Notes: generated by a model not told the origin, from the sequence alone. A DNA stretch of 30,327 bases from GWF2-30-66 sp042576225 (GCA_042576225.1 JBHPCA010000014.1:1-30327), one strand, 5' to 3'. Shown: positions 1 through 9,086, counted from the first letter of the stretch. Program-made: numbers and translations.

Positions 1-2
1 TA

Positions 3-1337
3 ATTAAAGATGTTATTGATAAAAAGAAGAGGAGAGTTTTTGACGTACTTTTAGAACATAGAATTAAAATTCCAAAAGAATTAAGAAAAAAAGCAGAGAG
101 TTTGATTTTGGAAATACCTGGAAAAATAAAAGTACGTAAAGCTAGACTTTTGATGGAGTTGAAGGAGCTGAAAAAGTTTCCCAAAGAAAAAGAAGTATTC
201 AAAGAATTTCCAAAAAGCAAGTATACCCAAACAGAAGCGCTTCTCAGGGCGTTCTATCCAAAAGATACTGATAAAATTTTTAATTTTTTACTAAAAGAAT
301 TTTTAAGTTCTTATTATAAGAAGCGTATAAAAGAACGGGATTTGGATGATTACATAAAAATAATCAAAGAGATGAAAGAGAAAGAGGAAGAGTATTCCAA
401 TTATTATTCGTTTTACCATGCTCATGACAATGCAGCTGGCTTATTATTCGATCTTCAAGCGGCCATAAGAGAATTGTTGGATCTAAAATTAGGTGAGAAA
501 ATTATCTTAAGATTTGGAAGTCCAACTAAGGAGAAAACAATTGAAAAATTTATTAAGTATTGGGGTTTATACTTTAAAAAAAATAGAATGAAAAACTGGG
601 ATGATCATGAAGAATCTTTAAGATCGCAGGTGCTATCTGTTAATTTTGCGCCATTTGGAAATACAGGGATCAAAGGGGAGGGGACTCTTAATTTCTTTAT
701 TTCTGGGGCAAGTGTCTATTTTCCAGAACTTCTGATTAAAAAGGTGATATTTGACAAGTTTGGTTTTGATAAAAAATATATTAATAAGTTAAGAAAAAGC
801 TATAACAAATATATGGCATCAGGTAAAGGTGGTAACATGTTGCAGATACTTATCCCTAAGGAAAAGGTAGACCAATTTGTTTATCTTTCTCGTGCATTTG
901 GAACACCCTTTGGCAATGTTTATGCGACGGTTAACAAAAAATTGGTTGGGCTTGATGGCACATCTGCATATTTGAATGCGTATACTAACTTAAATATCCC
1001 TTTCACACAGGAGTCGCAAGTAATTTTTGGATCTAAGTCTAAGTATGGTATTCTTAGCTTAATTAATACAGTTCAGGGAAGAATAGTCTTTTTACCGGGA
1101 TTTCTTGATCCTAAAAATGGTATTAAAATATTTCAATATAACTTTGCAACTAAAGAAAATAGAGAGAAATATAAAAAAGAGTTCAGAAAAATAATAGATG
1201 AGATGATAAGCGAGTGGATAGAAACAGGGGGTTTTGAAAATGTTAAGAAAAGTAAGGAAAATATGCCTCTTATAAAATTGCTTAGGCAGATGAAAAAAGG
1301 AGAAAAATTTTTAAAGAAAAAGCGAAAAGGGAAATAA
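3..1337 (+). CDS. Hypothetical protein, 5' end outside the window
   Basis: The reading frame is open from base 3, so the gene starts before the window. An internal TTG at 102 has no convincing ribosome binding site and is not needed as the start. The visible part is about 444 residues, lysine-rich, mostly helical at its start and more globular from the stretch HAHDNAAGLLFDLQ onward. Other recognisable stretches are SVNFAPFGNTG, GEGTLNFFISGAS and YLSRAFGTPFG. I do not recognise the family and see no catalytic motif I can name. The C-terminus is a basic tail (KKGEKFLKKKRKGK). It may be lineage-specific. The gene is followed by 238 bp without a clear terminator before uvrA. I am sure it is coding because of its length and protein-like composition, but its function is unknown. 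Confidence 0.8.
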   Translation: MKDVIDKKKRRVFDVLLEHRIKIPKELRKKAESLILEIPGKIKVRKARLLMELKELKKFPKEKEVFKEFPKSKYTQTEALLRAFYPKDTDKIFNFLLKEFLSSYYKKRIKERDLDDYIKIIKEMKEKEEEYSNYYSFYHAHDNAAGLLFDLQAAIRELLDLKLGEKIILRFGSPTKEKTIEKFIKYWGLYFKKNRMKNWDDHEESLRSQVLSVNFAPFGNTGIKGEGTLNFFISGASVYFPELLIKKVIFDKFGFDKKYINKLRKSYNKYMASGKGGNMLQILIPKEKVDQFVYLSRAFGTPFGNVYATVNKKLVGLDGTSAYLNAYTNLNIPFTQESQVIFGSKSKYGILSLINTVQGRIVFLPGFLDPKNGIKIFQYNFATKENREKYKKEFRKIIDEMISEWIETGGFENVKKSKENMPLIKLLRQMKKGEKFLKKKRKGK

Positions 1338-1501
1338 TTTGGAGTGGGGCTTGATATTTGGGAGATAAGTCAAAAGCTGGGTATAGCTTGATTAGAAGGC
1401 GCATCTAGCTAAGAATTTTAAAGAGATTTTTCTGGGGAAAGCCTATTTTAATGGGGTTTTTGCTATTTGTGTTTATATTGCTTTCAAAAAAACTGGATTT
1501 G

Positions 1502-1510
1502 TGGTATGAT
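1502..1510 (+). promoter_or_regulatory. Extended -10 promoter for uvrA
   Basis: TGGTATGAT is a TGn-extended -10 element ending 65 bp before the uvrA start codon. A weak -35 (TTTCAA, 1482-1487) lies 17 bp upstream. No LexA-like operator was recognised near it. Confidence 0.45.
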
Positions 1511-1575
1511 ATTTGTAACAAAATAGCTTATTATTCAGGTTTTTTTATAAAAAATTATTTTTTTATGTAGGTGTT

Positions 1576-4311
1576 ATGGAAAAGGTTATCGTTAAAAAGA
1601 AAAAAAGCAAAAATAGTTCAAAAAATTCAAAACGCTTAAAAAGTCTTGAAAAATTGTCCAAATTAGCATCTAATCCTGCGTTTGATCAGGGTTGGATAAA
1701 AGTATACGGGGCAAAAGAGCATAATTTAAAGAATATCAATGTTGATATTCCAAAGGGGAAGCTGACGATTATAACAGGCCCCTCAGGTTCAGGAAAAAGC
1801 TCTTTAGCGCTTGATATTCTCTTTACGGAGGGGAAAAGACGTTATATGGAGTCGCTATCTTCGTATGCAAGGCAGTTCCTGGGAATAGCAAAAAAGCCGG
1901 ATTTTGACAAAATTGATGGCCTATGCCCATCAATTGCGATTGAGCAAAAGACGGTAGGTTCAAATCCTCGCTCTACCGTTGGTACTATTACAGAAATTAG
2001 TGATTATTTACGTGTGCTTTATTCAAGAGTAGGGACAGTTTACTGTCCTGAATGTGGCCTGCGCATAAAGGCGGAGTCTCCTGAGGTGATTACCAATGGC
2101 TTATTGCATAATTTCTCAGGCCAGTTTATTACCGTCGCAGCGCCCATAGCGCGTGAGAAAAAGGGTGAATTTTCAAAAGAGCTTTTAGAGTTATTTACCT
2201 GCGGCTATTATAGGTTTATTATAGACGGGAAAAAGTATAAATTTGCGTCTGAAGAAGATATAAGTAAACTAAAGCTCAAAAAAACGTATAAGCATAATAT
2301 AGATTTGTTAATAGACGCGATAGAGATTACAGATAGTGAGTGTTCAAGGCTGCAAGAATCTGTGGAGAAAGCATTTAAATTAACTGGGGGTAATTGCAAA
2401 ATTATTGTTGGTGATAAAGCACATTTGTATTCATCAAGTAGAATGTGCGTCAAGTGTGTGAAATCTATTCCTGAGTTGGAGCCACGATGTTTCTCTTTTA
2501 ACTCTCCGGTTGGTGCATGTGACGGATGTAGCGGTCTTGGTTTTGTGCATGAGTGGCCATGGGATGAGGATGATGATGAGTTTTGGAAAACCCAGTACCC
2601 AGATTTTTTTGGTCCAAAATATGCCAAAGAAAAGACCTGTCGAAAATGTTTTGGTAAAAGATTAAATCAGTATGCATTGGCTGTTACTATTAAATCTGGT
2701 AGATCCGGGAATTTAGGCAAACAAGATGGAGCAAATAGGGTAAGTGAGTCAAATGAGTGTGCGAAAAATATTTATGATCTTTGTAGCTTGTCCATAAAAG
2801 ATTTAATTCTGTTTTTTAGTGAGATACAACTTGATCAAGCATCACAGGTTATAGCCCAAAACTTAATAAAAGAGATTATTAATAGATTAAATTTCTTGCA
2901 TGAAGTTGGTCTCTCTTATTTGACACTAAATAGATCAGCGCGAACATTATCTGGTGGTGAGGGGCAGCGAATTAGGCTTGCGACCCAGATAGGCTCTGCG
3001 TTAAGTGGCGTGTTATATATTTTGGATGAGCCAAGTATTGGATTGCACCAAAGAGATAATGACAGACTCATAAAAACCCTAAAATATTTACGTGATCAGG
3101 GCAATACAGTAGTAGTTGTTGAACATGACATTGATACGATGTACCAGTCTGATTATATCATTGATATGGGGCCAGCGGCCGGAGTTTTGGGTGGTATGGT
3201 TACCGCTTTTGGTACGCCTGATCAGGTTGCAAATAATAAAAACTCTATAACCGGTGCGTATTTGAGTGGCAAAAAGAGTATCACAAGAAAGCACAAGATC
3301 AGAAAGCCAATTGGGTTCTTAGAGCTTGAGCATGCATGCAAAAATAATTTAAAAAATATTTCGGTTAATTTTCCTCTTGGGGTCTTATGTGGAATTTCAG
3401 GAGTGTCTGGTTCTGGAAAAAGTACATTAGTAATGCAGGAGTTGGCTCCAGCGGTTAAAATGGAGCTTTTTGGTAAAAGAAGAAGAGGCAGAAAAGTACT
3501 TGCAACTGCTGATTTGGTTGGCGCAGAGCAACTTGATAACATGGTGGTGATTGATCAAAGTCCAATTGGGCGAACTCCTCGGTCAAATCCGGCGACTTAT
3601 TTAGGTGTGTTTGATGAGATTAGAAAATTGTTTGCAAGTTTGCCAGAAAGTAATGCTCGAGGGTATAAGGTAGGGCGTTTTAGTTTTAACGTCAAAGAGG
3701 GGCGGTGCTTTGAGTGCAGTGGTGACGGTATTATAAAAGTTGCTATGCACTTTTTACCAGAAGTTTCTATGCAGTGTAAATCATGTCATGGTAAACGATA
3801 TAACTCAGAAACACTACAAATAAAATACAGAAACAAAAATATTGCTGATATTTTAGATATGACTGCGTATGAAGCAAAAGAGTTTTTCTTTGCGCATGCA
3901 AGAATTTTAAAAAGACTTGATCTTCTGTGTGAAGTTGGGCTTGATTATCTGAAACTTGGCCAGCCGTCTACGACGCTTTCTGGTGGCGAGGCACAACGTA
4001 TAAAATTGGTAAATGAGCTTGCAAAACGGGGGAAAAATACGCTTTATATTCTGGATGAGCCAACCACAGGCTTGCACAATAGCGATATAGACAAGCTTTT
4101 AGACGTGCTAAATAAATTGATCGATAAAGGCAACTCAATGGTTGTGATAGAGCATAATCTGGATGTGCTCAAAACAGTAGATTACTTGATTGATTTGGGT
4201 CCTGAAGGTGGCGATGAAGGCGGCATGATTATTGCAAAAGGTACGCCTGAGCAGGTTGCAAAGTCAAAGAAGAGTCACACGGGGAAATATTTACGCAAGA
4301 TTATAACGTGA
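1576..4311 (+). CDS. uvrA: UvrABC excinuclease subunit A
   Basis: UvrA is the damage-recognition ATPase of nucleotide excision repair. It dimerises, scans DNA and loads UvrB. All hallmarks are visible in 911 residues. The first ATPase has Walker A GPSGSGKSS (68-76), signature LSGGE (458-462) and Walker B ILDEP (482-486). The second has GVSGSGKST (609-617), LSGGE (801-805) and ILDEP (825-829). Zinc module one uses C291, C294, C315 and C318. The C-terminal zinc finger uses C711, C714, C734 and C737 around the GDGIIKVAMHFLPE stretch. The length is slightly below the usual 940, even though about 40 lysine/serine-rich residues precede the first core strand. ATG 1576 is preceded by a weak TAGGTG. 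No uvrB or uvrC is in the window. Function is close to certain. Confidence 0.98.
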   Translation: MEKVIVKKKKSKNSSKNSKRLKSLEKLSKLASNPAFDQGWIKVYGAKEHNLKNINVDIPKGKLTIITGPSGSGKSSLALDILFTEGKRRYMESLSSYARQFLGIAKKPDFDKIDGLCPSIAIEQKTVGSNPRSTVGTITEISDYLRVLYSRVGTVYCPECGLRIKAESPEVITNGLLHNFSGQFITVAAPIAREKKGEFSKELLELFTCGYYRFIIDGKKYKFASEEDISKLKLKKTYKHNIDLLIDAIEITDSECSRLQESVEKAFKLTGGNCKIIVGDKAHLYSSSRMCVKCVKSIPELEPRCFSFNSPVGACDGCSGLGFVHEWPWDEDDDEFWKTQYPDFFGPKYAKEKTCRKCFGKRLNQYALAVTIKSGRSGNLGKQDGANRVSESNECAKNIYDLCSLSIKDLILFFSEIQLDQASQVIAQNLIKEIINRLNFLHEVGLSYLTLNRSARTLSGGEGQRIRLATQIGSALSGVLYILDEPSIGLHQRDNDRLIKTLKYLRDQGNTVVVVEHDIDTMYQSDYIIDMGPAAGVLGGMVTAFGTPDQVANNKNSITGAYLSGKKSITRKHKIRKPIGFLELEHACKNNLKNISVNFPLGVLCGISGVSGSGKSTLVMQELAPAVKMELFGKRRRGRKVLATADLVGAEQLDNMVVIDQSPIGRTPRSNPATYLGVFDEIRKLFASLPESNARGYKVGRFSFNVKEGRCFECSGDGIIKVAMHFLPEVSMQCKSCHGKRYNSETLQIKYRNKNIADILDMTAYEAKEFFFAHARILKRLDLLCEVGLDYLKLGQPSTTLSGGEAQRIKLVNELAKRGKNTLYILDEPTTGLHNSDIDKLLDVLNKLIDKGNSMVVIEHNLDVLKTVDYLIDLGPEGGDEGGMIIAKGTPEQVAKSKKSHTGKYLRKIIT

Positions 4312-4468
4312 TTGTGATAATTGGTTATAGTGATACAAGTTTCTGGTCTTTTTTCAGCTTGTAATGCTCTAAAAACCCTGTTTTTTTTAATAATCTTTTT
4401 TTTACAATAATAGTTAAAATAAACTTATTTAGATAAATATTTTTTTAATTCTAAAATAAGGTTTTATT

Positions 4469-6451
4469 GTGGGAATACTGAAAAAAAGCATAACTATCTA
4501 TTTATTTTTAATTTTTTTAATTATTTCGGCCAATTTAGGTGGGATGGAGAGGAAAGAACATAAAAAATTACAAGAAAGTATTAATAAAATTCTTAAAATT
4601 TTTCTTTTAGGCCCTTTTGTAAACTCAGGATATAAGATTAAAGAATCCAACTTAGATATACTAAAGAAAAGGCTTGAAAAGCTTTATAAAATCGCTAAAG
4701 CGAACAAAAAAGAGCCCTTTGAAAAGCCCTCGTCATTATTACTTCGTCAAGATGACAGGTTTTTTCGACGAACAGGCATGATTAATAAAACAGAAGAAAC
4801 AAACTTGTATATATTTGAGAGAAAGCTTCAAGAGCTTTATAATATTGTTAACGCAAATAAAAAACAACCCTTTGTCTCTTCGGCCCTTCTCCTGAGCAGG
4901 GTGAAAAAAACAAAAAGAACAAGTTTAGATATATGGGATAAAAAGCTAAGAGAGCTTTATTTTATGTCCTATGGAAAATTGTATAAGGATCAAGAGATAG
5001 ATGCTCATGTTAGATCAGAAGCAAAACAATTGTATGATGAATTTAAAGCTTTTGGTTTAGTTGAAAATCCTGATAGTGAGAATATGTTTCTTTTTAAGTT
5101 TAGTCAAAATGGAAATAAACTGGCTTTGATTTCTTTTGTTATTAAAGATGTAAAAGAATTTATTTCTTTAGCTGAGTCTGAAGGCTGGGGCTTAGTTTTT
5201 CTTTTAAATAGCTTTTATGAAAGAATTTTAAAAAACTTTATAAATTTGATTAATAAAGATAGTAGTCCTCAAATCTTTCTGCTTCAAACCGAAGAAGATG
5301 ATGTGGAAGAATTATATGTTTTAGATAAATATTTTAAAGTTAATTTCAAACTTTTTGATGTTAAAACTGGAAATTTGGAATTGTATGTAAAAAATTGTTT
5401 TAATTTTATTTGGAGTCAAAACGAGAGATACTTTGCTATTAAAGATACGCTTTATGATTTGAAAACTAACAAAACACTGAAAATAATAGAAAAATTTGAT
5501 GATTCAGGGAAGCTTGCTGCAAGGCCACTTTACTTTTATTATTTTAACAAAAGCAATAAATATCTCGCAGTGTCTAGCTATAATGAAAGAGAGCTTAAAT
5601 TATTTGACTTAAAAACGTTTAAGCCAATGTTACATATTATGAAGCTGATAGAAGATTATAATATTTGTGAGTATACATTGAGTGATGATGGCAACTATTT
5701 GGCTTTGGGATTGGATAATGGAGAGTTGCATATAATTGATATTAAAGCTGGCAAAAAGTTAGAGTTTAGTTTGTCTAATGTAAATATTCCAAATTATGAG
5801 TTTTCGCGCCCAGATAGCACATACTTGGGGGTGCATTTTGATAATGAGGGCGAGTTTAAGGTGTTTGAGGTTAAGACGGGAAAAGAATTAATAAAACTTG
5901 ATAAATGTACTGGTGGGTTTGAATTTAATAATGATAATAAACATGTTTGGGTTGAAATTAATAAAGTTGCTTGTTTATATAATATTAATAGTAACAAAAA
6001 GGTTTTTGAGGGAAAAGATATTTATTGTAATTTTAGCCCAGATAGCAAAAGTCTTATGGTTGAAGATAAAGATGATAGATTTTTAAAATTAATAAATCTT
6101 AAATCTGGAACATACAAGCCAAAACTAGAAATTTTTGGCAAAACTGGGGAAAATGAATGTACCCCTTGTGGCAAGTTTTTATTTTTTTATAATAGCGAAG
6201 GAAATGAATTTTATTTGCGCAAGTTGCTTGATATTACGACTCAGAAAACAAGTGTTTTGGGTTTTTATGCTAAGCATTTTGAATTGGATTCGCAAAAGCT
6301 TAATGTTATAGTGCAAGAGGAAAAAACAGGAAAATTATTGCCTAAATCTTACGCATTTCCCATCGGATACATAAAGACCTACCAAGATCTGATTTATAAA
6401 GCCCAAAAGAAGAAGAAATATTGTGATATTATTATAAAGCATAATAACTAA
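4469..6451 (+). CDS. Exported WD40/beta-propeller-like repeat protein
   Basis: The start is GTG at 4469, with TAAGG seven bases upstream. Residues 5-24 form a signal peptide or membrane anchor (KKSITIYLFLIFLIISANLG). Residues 60-172 hold three copies of a helical repeat, NLDI-KKRLEKLYKI, NLYI-ERKLQELYNI and SLDI-DKKLRELYFM; the first two copies also share a following ANKK-PF segment. From about residue 290 the protein shows propeller blade ends at irregular spacing: FKLFDVKTG, LKLFDLKT, LHIIDIKAG, FKVFEVKTG, CLYNINSNK and LKLINLKSG. Several are preceded by an F/LS-D-G/N-YLA type strand, as in WD40-like propellers. This suggests an extracytoplasmic protein-binding scaffold rather than an enzyme. 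No catalytic residues are apparent and the partner is unknown. It is followed by an intrinsic terminator at 6534. Confidence 0.85.
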   Translation: MGILKKSITIYLFLIFLIISANLGGMERKEHKKLQESINKILKIFLLGPFVNSGYKIKESNLDILKKRLEKLYKIAKANKKEPFEKPSSLLLRQDDRFFRRTGMINKTEETNLYIFERKLQELYNIVNANKKQPFVSSALLLSRVKKTKRTSLDIWDKKLRELYFMSYGKLYKDQEIDAHVRSEAKQLYDEFKAFGLVENPDSENMFLFKFSQNGNKLALISFVIKDVKEFISLAESEGWGLVFLLNSFYERILKNFINLINKDSSPQIFLLQTEEDDVEELYVLDKYFKVNFKLFDVKTGNLELYVKNCFNFIWSQNERYFAIKDTLYDLKTNKTLKIIEKFDDSGKLAARPLYFYYFNKSNKYLAVSSYNERELKLFDLKTFKPMLHIMKLIEDYNICEYTLSDDGNYLALGLDNGELHIIDIKAGKKLEFSLSNVNIPNYEFSRPDSTYLGVHFDNEGEFKVFEVKTGKELIKLDKCTGGFEFNNDNKHVWVEINKVACLYNINSNKKVFEGKDIYCNFSPDSKSLMVEDKDDRFLKLINLKSGTYKPKLEIFGKTGENECTPCGKFLFFYNSEGNEFYLRKLLDITTQKTSVLGFYAKHFELDSQKLNVIVQEEKTGKLLPKSYAFPIGYIKTYQDLIYKAQKKKKYCDIIIKHNN

Positions 6452-6503
6452 GTGTAGTTAAAAGATAAACTTGGGGCTCCGGACAAAGTAAAAAAAGAAA
6501 GTT

Positions 6504-6532
6504 TTTAAAATAACTAAATATCTTGGTATAAT
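6504..6532 (+). promoter_or_regulatory. Promoter for the mazG-like/dtd pair
   Basis: A consensus TATAAT (6527-6532) carries an extended TG (6524-6525) and has TTTAAA 17 bp upstream (6504-6509). Transcription would begin near 6539, inside the adjacent terminator stem. Confidence 0.55.
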
Positions 6533-6533
6533 T

Positions 6534-6563
6534 ATCCTCGGGTGTTCGCCCGGGGATTTTTTT
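6534..6563 (+). terminator. Rho-independent terminator after the propeller gene
   Basis: A GC-rich stem starting ATCCTCGGG pairs with CCCGGGGAT, with one internal T-G wobble. It closes on a short TGTTCG loop and is followed by seven T. This is a textbook intrinsic terminator on the + strand, 83 bp past the stop codon. Confidence 0.85.
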
Positions 6564-6603
6564 GTAAAAATTTTTTAACCAGGATTTTTTTGAGGGTTTT
6601 ATT

Positions 6604-6963
6604 ATGGAAGATAGATTAACAACGGTTCAAGAATTAAGAGACTTTGTTAATGCATTTATTGATGCGCGTCAGTGGACCCAGTTTCATTCGCCTAAAAATA
6701 TGAGTATCTCAATTGCTTTGGAGGCGGCTGAATTGATGGAAAAGTTTCAATGGTGTGATAATACAGCGTCGTATAAAGAAGCTGAAAAAAACAAAGAAAA
6801 AGTAGAGCAGGAGCTTGCCGATATTATAATTACAGCTATGTGCTTTGCAAGGGCTACAAATATTGATATTGCACAAGCGGTTGAGAAAAAGATGGCGCTC
6901 AATGCTAAAAATTATCCTGTGCATAAAGCAAAAGGTGTAAGTACAAAGTATAACGAGCTTTGA
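6604..6963 (+). CDS. MazG-like nucleotide pyrophosphohydrolase
   Basis: This small (119 aa) all-helical enzyme belongs to the MazG/dCTP pyrophosphatase superfamily. Such enzymes hydrolyse (d)NTPs to monophosphate and pyrophosphate and so clean the nucleotide pool. The family metal-binding pattern EXXE...EXXD is visible as E40-A-A-E43 (EAAELMEKFQW) and E70-L-A-D73 (ELADIII), with the usual spacing. The length and the MSISIALEAAELMEKFQW opening resemble the single-domain dCTPase type rather than full-length MazG. ATG 6604 follows GAGGG eight bases upstream. dtd begins 24 bases after the stop, so the two are probably co-transcribed; both act in quality control of building blocks. The exact nucleotide substrate cannot be read from the sequence. 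Confidence 0.9.
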   Translation: MEDRLTTVQELRDFVNAFIDARQWTQFHSPKNMSISIALEAAELMEKFQWCDNTASYKEAEKNKEKVEQELADIIITAMCFARATNIDIAQAVEKKMALNAKNYPVHKAKGVSTKYNEL

Positions 6964-6987
6964 ACTATTATTTTGGGGAGATTTTCT

Positions 6988-7452
6988 GTGAAAGCTTTGA
7001 TTCAACGTGTAAGTTCAGCAAGTGTTAGTGTTGACAATAAAATTGTGTCTAAAATTGGTCATGGGTTTTTGGTGTTTTTGGGTATAAAAGCTGACGATAC
7101 GCAAAAAGATAGAGATTATATCATAAAGAAAATAGTTAATTTGCGGGTTTTTCCAGAGGTTGGTGATGCAACCAAAAAAATGGCAAAAAAAATGGACAGA
7201 AGTATTGGCGATGTAGGCGGTGAAATATTATTAGTTTCGCAGTTTACGCTCTATGCTGACTGTCGCAAAGGCAATAGGCCGTCATTTATTAATGCTATGT
7301 CGCCTGAGCAGGCAAAAAGTTTCTATTGTGACTTTGCAGTTTGCCTGAGAAAAAACTATGACAAAGTAAAAGAGGGTGTTTTTGGTGCTTATATGCAGGT
7401 TGCATTAACAAATGATGGGCCTGTAACAATTTTGATTGATAGTACAAAGTAG
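6988..7452 (+). CDS. dtd: D-aminoacyl-tRNA deacylase
   Basis: Dtd hydrolyses D-amino acids, and glycine mischarged on tRNA-Ala, from tRNA in the cytoplasm. The protein is 154 residues, close to the family norm. It opens with the family N-terminus KALIQRVSSASV. It has the signature SQFTLYAD (84-91), then RKGNRPSF, and the Gly-cisPro type motif in NDGPVT (142-147). I chose GTG 6988 because the preceding GGGGAG (6975-6980) is an ideal ribosome binding site seven bases away and because homologs begin exactly there. A TTG 15 bases upstream lies inside that binding site. The gene sits 24 bases behind the MazG-like gene and probably shares its promoter. Confidence 0.96.
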   Translation: MKALIQRVSSASVSVDNKIVSKIGHGFLVFLGIKADDTQKDRDYIIKKIVNLRVFPEVGDATKKMAKKMDRSIGDVGGEILLVSQFTLYADCRKGNRPSFINAMSPEQAKSFYCDFAVCLRKNYDKVKEGVFGAYMQVALTNDGPVTILIDSTK

Positions 7453-7460
7453 TTTATACT
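7432..7460 (+). promoter_or_regulatory. Promoter for the exported unknown at 7515
   Basis: TTGATT (7432-7437), a 17-bp spacer and TATACT (7455-7460). It overlaps the last codons of dtd and would give a leader of about 48 bases. Confidence 0.5.
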
Positions 7461-7514
7461 GTTTGCAGAAATTATTTTTTTTATTTTTTAATACCAAAAA
7501 TCGAAGGAAAAAAC

Positions 7515-8378
7515 ATGGCCAAATCTAAGGTAATTATCTCTTTTTTGTTAGCAAGCTCTTTTTTTTTACAAGCACAAGAATATTACAAAAGCTTTCCAAG
7601 CAAAGAGCATGTTAAAGTAAAAAAAGAAGCAATTATAAGAGATTATAATTTTGGTAAAAAGATTGATTACACAATTGGCGGTGTTGCATCTCTTTTGTGC
7701 GTTGGGTTGTTTTATAAGTTTGTGAAATTTATTTTGGGTAATAATGTAGATAAAAAGGTTAAGGCTTTGAGTAACAAGCAGCTCACTCAAAAATTATTGG
7801 TTTTAGAAGAGAAGTTTAGAAAAAATAAGGAGCCAAATATTTTTGGAAAAGGTTGGTTTAAGGGTATAGGAAAAAGTGTCTTTACCAGTTTTGTCTCTTC
7901 GAGCTTGGCTGCTATTGGCTTAAAGCGTTTTGATGTATTTTATAAGCGCTATCATTGTTTTGATAATATAACGCAGTTTATCAGTGTTAGATTTGAAGGT
8001 CTGAAAATGATTGATGAGTTACTTTATAATGCTCAGTTGGTTGAGCATTATAAAGCTGAGTATCCTGATAAACTCCAAGAGGTAAAAGATAGATTTTTAG
8101 TGTCTTTGAGAAACATGATCGGTGCCGCTGAAAATATTATTGCATTTATGGAGTACAAAATTGATAATTTTGAAGCAATAGTTCTTACTCAAGAAGATAT
8201 ATTGATGCCAAGTTATCTGTTTGAATGCTTAACTAGCTATGTTAAAAAGGCAGAGCTTATCTTAGAAAATAAATTTAAAGAGGGTTTGTTTTTAGTTTCG
8301 TCTGAATTTAAAAATGATGCGACAAGGATTATAGAAAGCTTTAAAGGGCTTGAGGCAAGAATTGCCTGGCTTAGCTAG
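7515..8378 (+). CDS. Exported or membrane protein of unknown function
   Basis: The ATG is preceded by GAAGGA at 7503-7508. The 287-residue protein has an N-terminal signal peptide (SKVIISFLLASSFFLQAQ). A second hydrophobic segment lies near residues 53-72 (YTIGGVASLLCVGLFYKFV), and a shorter glycine/serine-rich apolar stretch (SVFTSFVSSSLAAIG) sits near residues 121-135. The rest is helical, with many leucines, lysines and glutamates and no recognisable catalytic motif. The family is not recognised. It probably sits at or across the inner membrane with a helical C-terminal domain. It ends 28 bases before a strong bidirectional hairpin. Confidence 0.8.
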   Translation: MAKSKVIISFLLASSFFLQAQEYYKSFPSKEHVKVKKEAIIRDYNFGKKIDYTIGGVASLLCVGLFYKFVKFILGNNVDKKVKALSNKQLTQKLLVLEEKFRKNKEPNIFGKGWFKGIGKSVFTSFVSSSLAAIGLKRFDVFYKRYHCFDNITQFISVRFEGLKMIDELLYNAQLVEHYKAEYPDKLQEVKDRFLVSLRNMIGAAENIIAFMEYKIDNFEAIVLTQEDILMPSYLFECLTSYVKKAELILENKFKEGLFLVSSEFKNDATRIIESFKGLEARIAWLS

Positions 8379-8406
8379 ATGGTTTACATATATTTGGGGT
8401 GCGAAA

Positions 8407-8438
8407 AAAGCGATAAAGACAAATATCTTTATCGCTTT
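8407..8438. terminator. Bidirectional terminator between convergent genes
   Basis: A perfect 13-bp stem, AAAGCGATAAAGA with TCTTTATCGCTTT, encloses a 6-base loop. The T-run is better on the minus strand (six A at 8404-8409 on the + strand), so it mainly ends the 8467-9000 gene, but the hairpin faces both converging genes. Confidence 0.8.
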
Positions 8439-8466
8439 GTAGGTTGTTTTTTGCGTTCATTCGCAA

Positions 8467-9000
8467 TTATTTTTTAGTTTCTATTTCTTCTAGTCTTTTT
8501 GTCATAGGTTCTAAAAATATTTTTTCTACAAGGGTTTTAACTTCATTGGTTGCTTTTTGCAAGTTGTCTACTTTTTGTTGTAGGTTATCGGTTTCTTGTG
8601 AATTTTCAAGCTGCAAGGCTTTTTCACTGATAATCTTTGACCATTGCACCATAAATATCATGCTTGCAGCGGCGTATGCTTCATCTGTTTTTGTTACTGA
8701 GTTAAGATATTTTAGTAACTTTTTTGTTGTATTTTCCATAGATTTTGTGTTTGTTATATTTTCTTTGTTTGTAATGCAATTTTTAATGTAATCAGTTATT
8801 TCTTTTTTTATATTATTCTCAAGTGTTGCGAGTTTTTTTTGATCATAATCTTTAGTGATTGACTGATAAAGTTGCTCCATGAGAAGTATATTTTTTTCTG
8901 TTTCTTTTTGCATTTGTTCTTTTGCATTGGTTGCATTTTGTGTTGCAATGACACTGCAAGCCAATAAAGCAATAGAAAGTAGTGATATTTTTTTTACCAT
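8467..9000 (-). CDS. Small exported helical protein, possible lipoprotein
   Basis: This 177-residue protein has a clear signal sequence (MVKKISLLSIALLACSVIA). LLAC could act as a lipobox, with C15 as the lipidated residue; otherwise cleavage may follow the later ATNA. The remainder is charged and predicted helical, with coiled-coil-like segments such as LQQKVDNLQKATNEVKTLVEKIF. No family is recognised. The ribosome binding site is strong: AGGAGA just before the ATG on the minus strand (9005-9011). It is divergent from mutS and has its own promoter at 9058-9086. A role in the envelope is inference from the export signal only. Confidence 0.8.
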   Translation of the reverse strand: MVKKISLLSIALLACSVIATQNATNAKEQMQKETEKNILLMEQLYQSITKDYDQKKLATLENNIKKEITDYIKNCITNKENITNTKSMENTTKKLLKYLNSVTKTDEAYAAASMIFMVQWSKIISEKALQLENSQETDNLQQKVDNLQKATNEVKTLVEKIFLEPMTKRLEEIETKK

Positions 9001-9057
9001 AATTTTCTCCTCAATTATGTTGTTAAGAATATGTTTATAAAATTTTTCACTTAGCTG

Positions 9058-9086
9058 AATCTAAATTTTTATTTGTGATCAGTCAA
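9058..9086 (-). promoter_or_regulatory. Promoter for the 8467-9000 gene
   Basis: Read on the minus strand: TTGACT, a 17-bp spacer, then TAGATT. The -35 differs from consensus at one base, and spacing is optimal. Confidence 0.55.

Noticed and set aside
1370..1420. tRNA-like D-arm (GGGTATAGCTTGATTAG) between the first gene and uvrA
   Set aside because: No acceptor stem, no T-arm (GGTTCRA) and no paired anticodon stem follow.
6973..6987. TTG 15 bases upstream as the dtd start
   Set aside because: It overlaps the ribosome binding site; GTG 6988 matches the family N-terminus.
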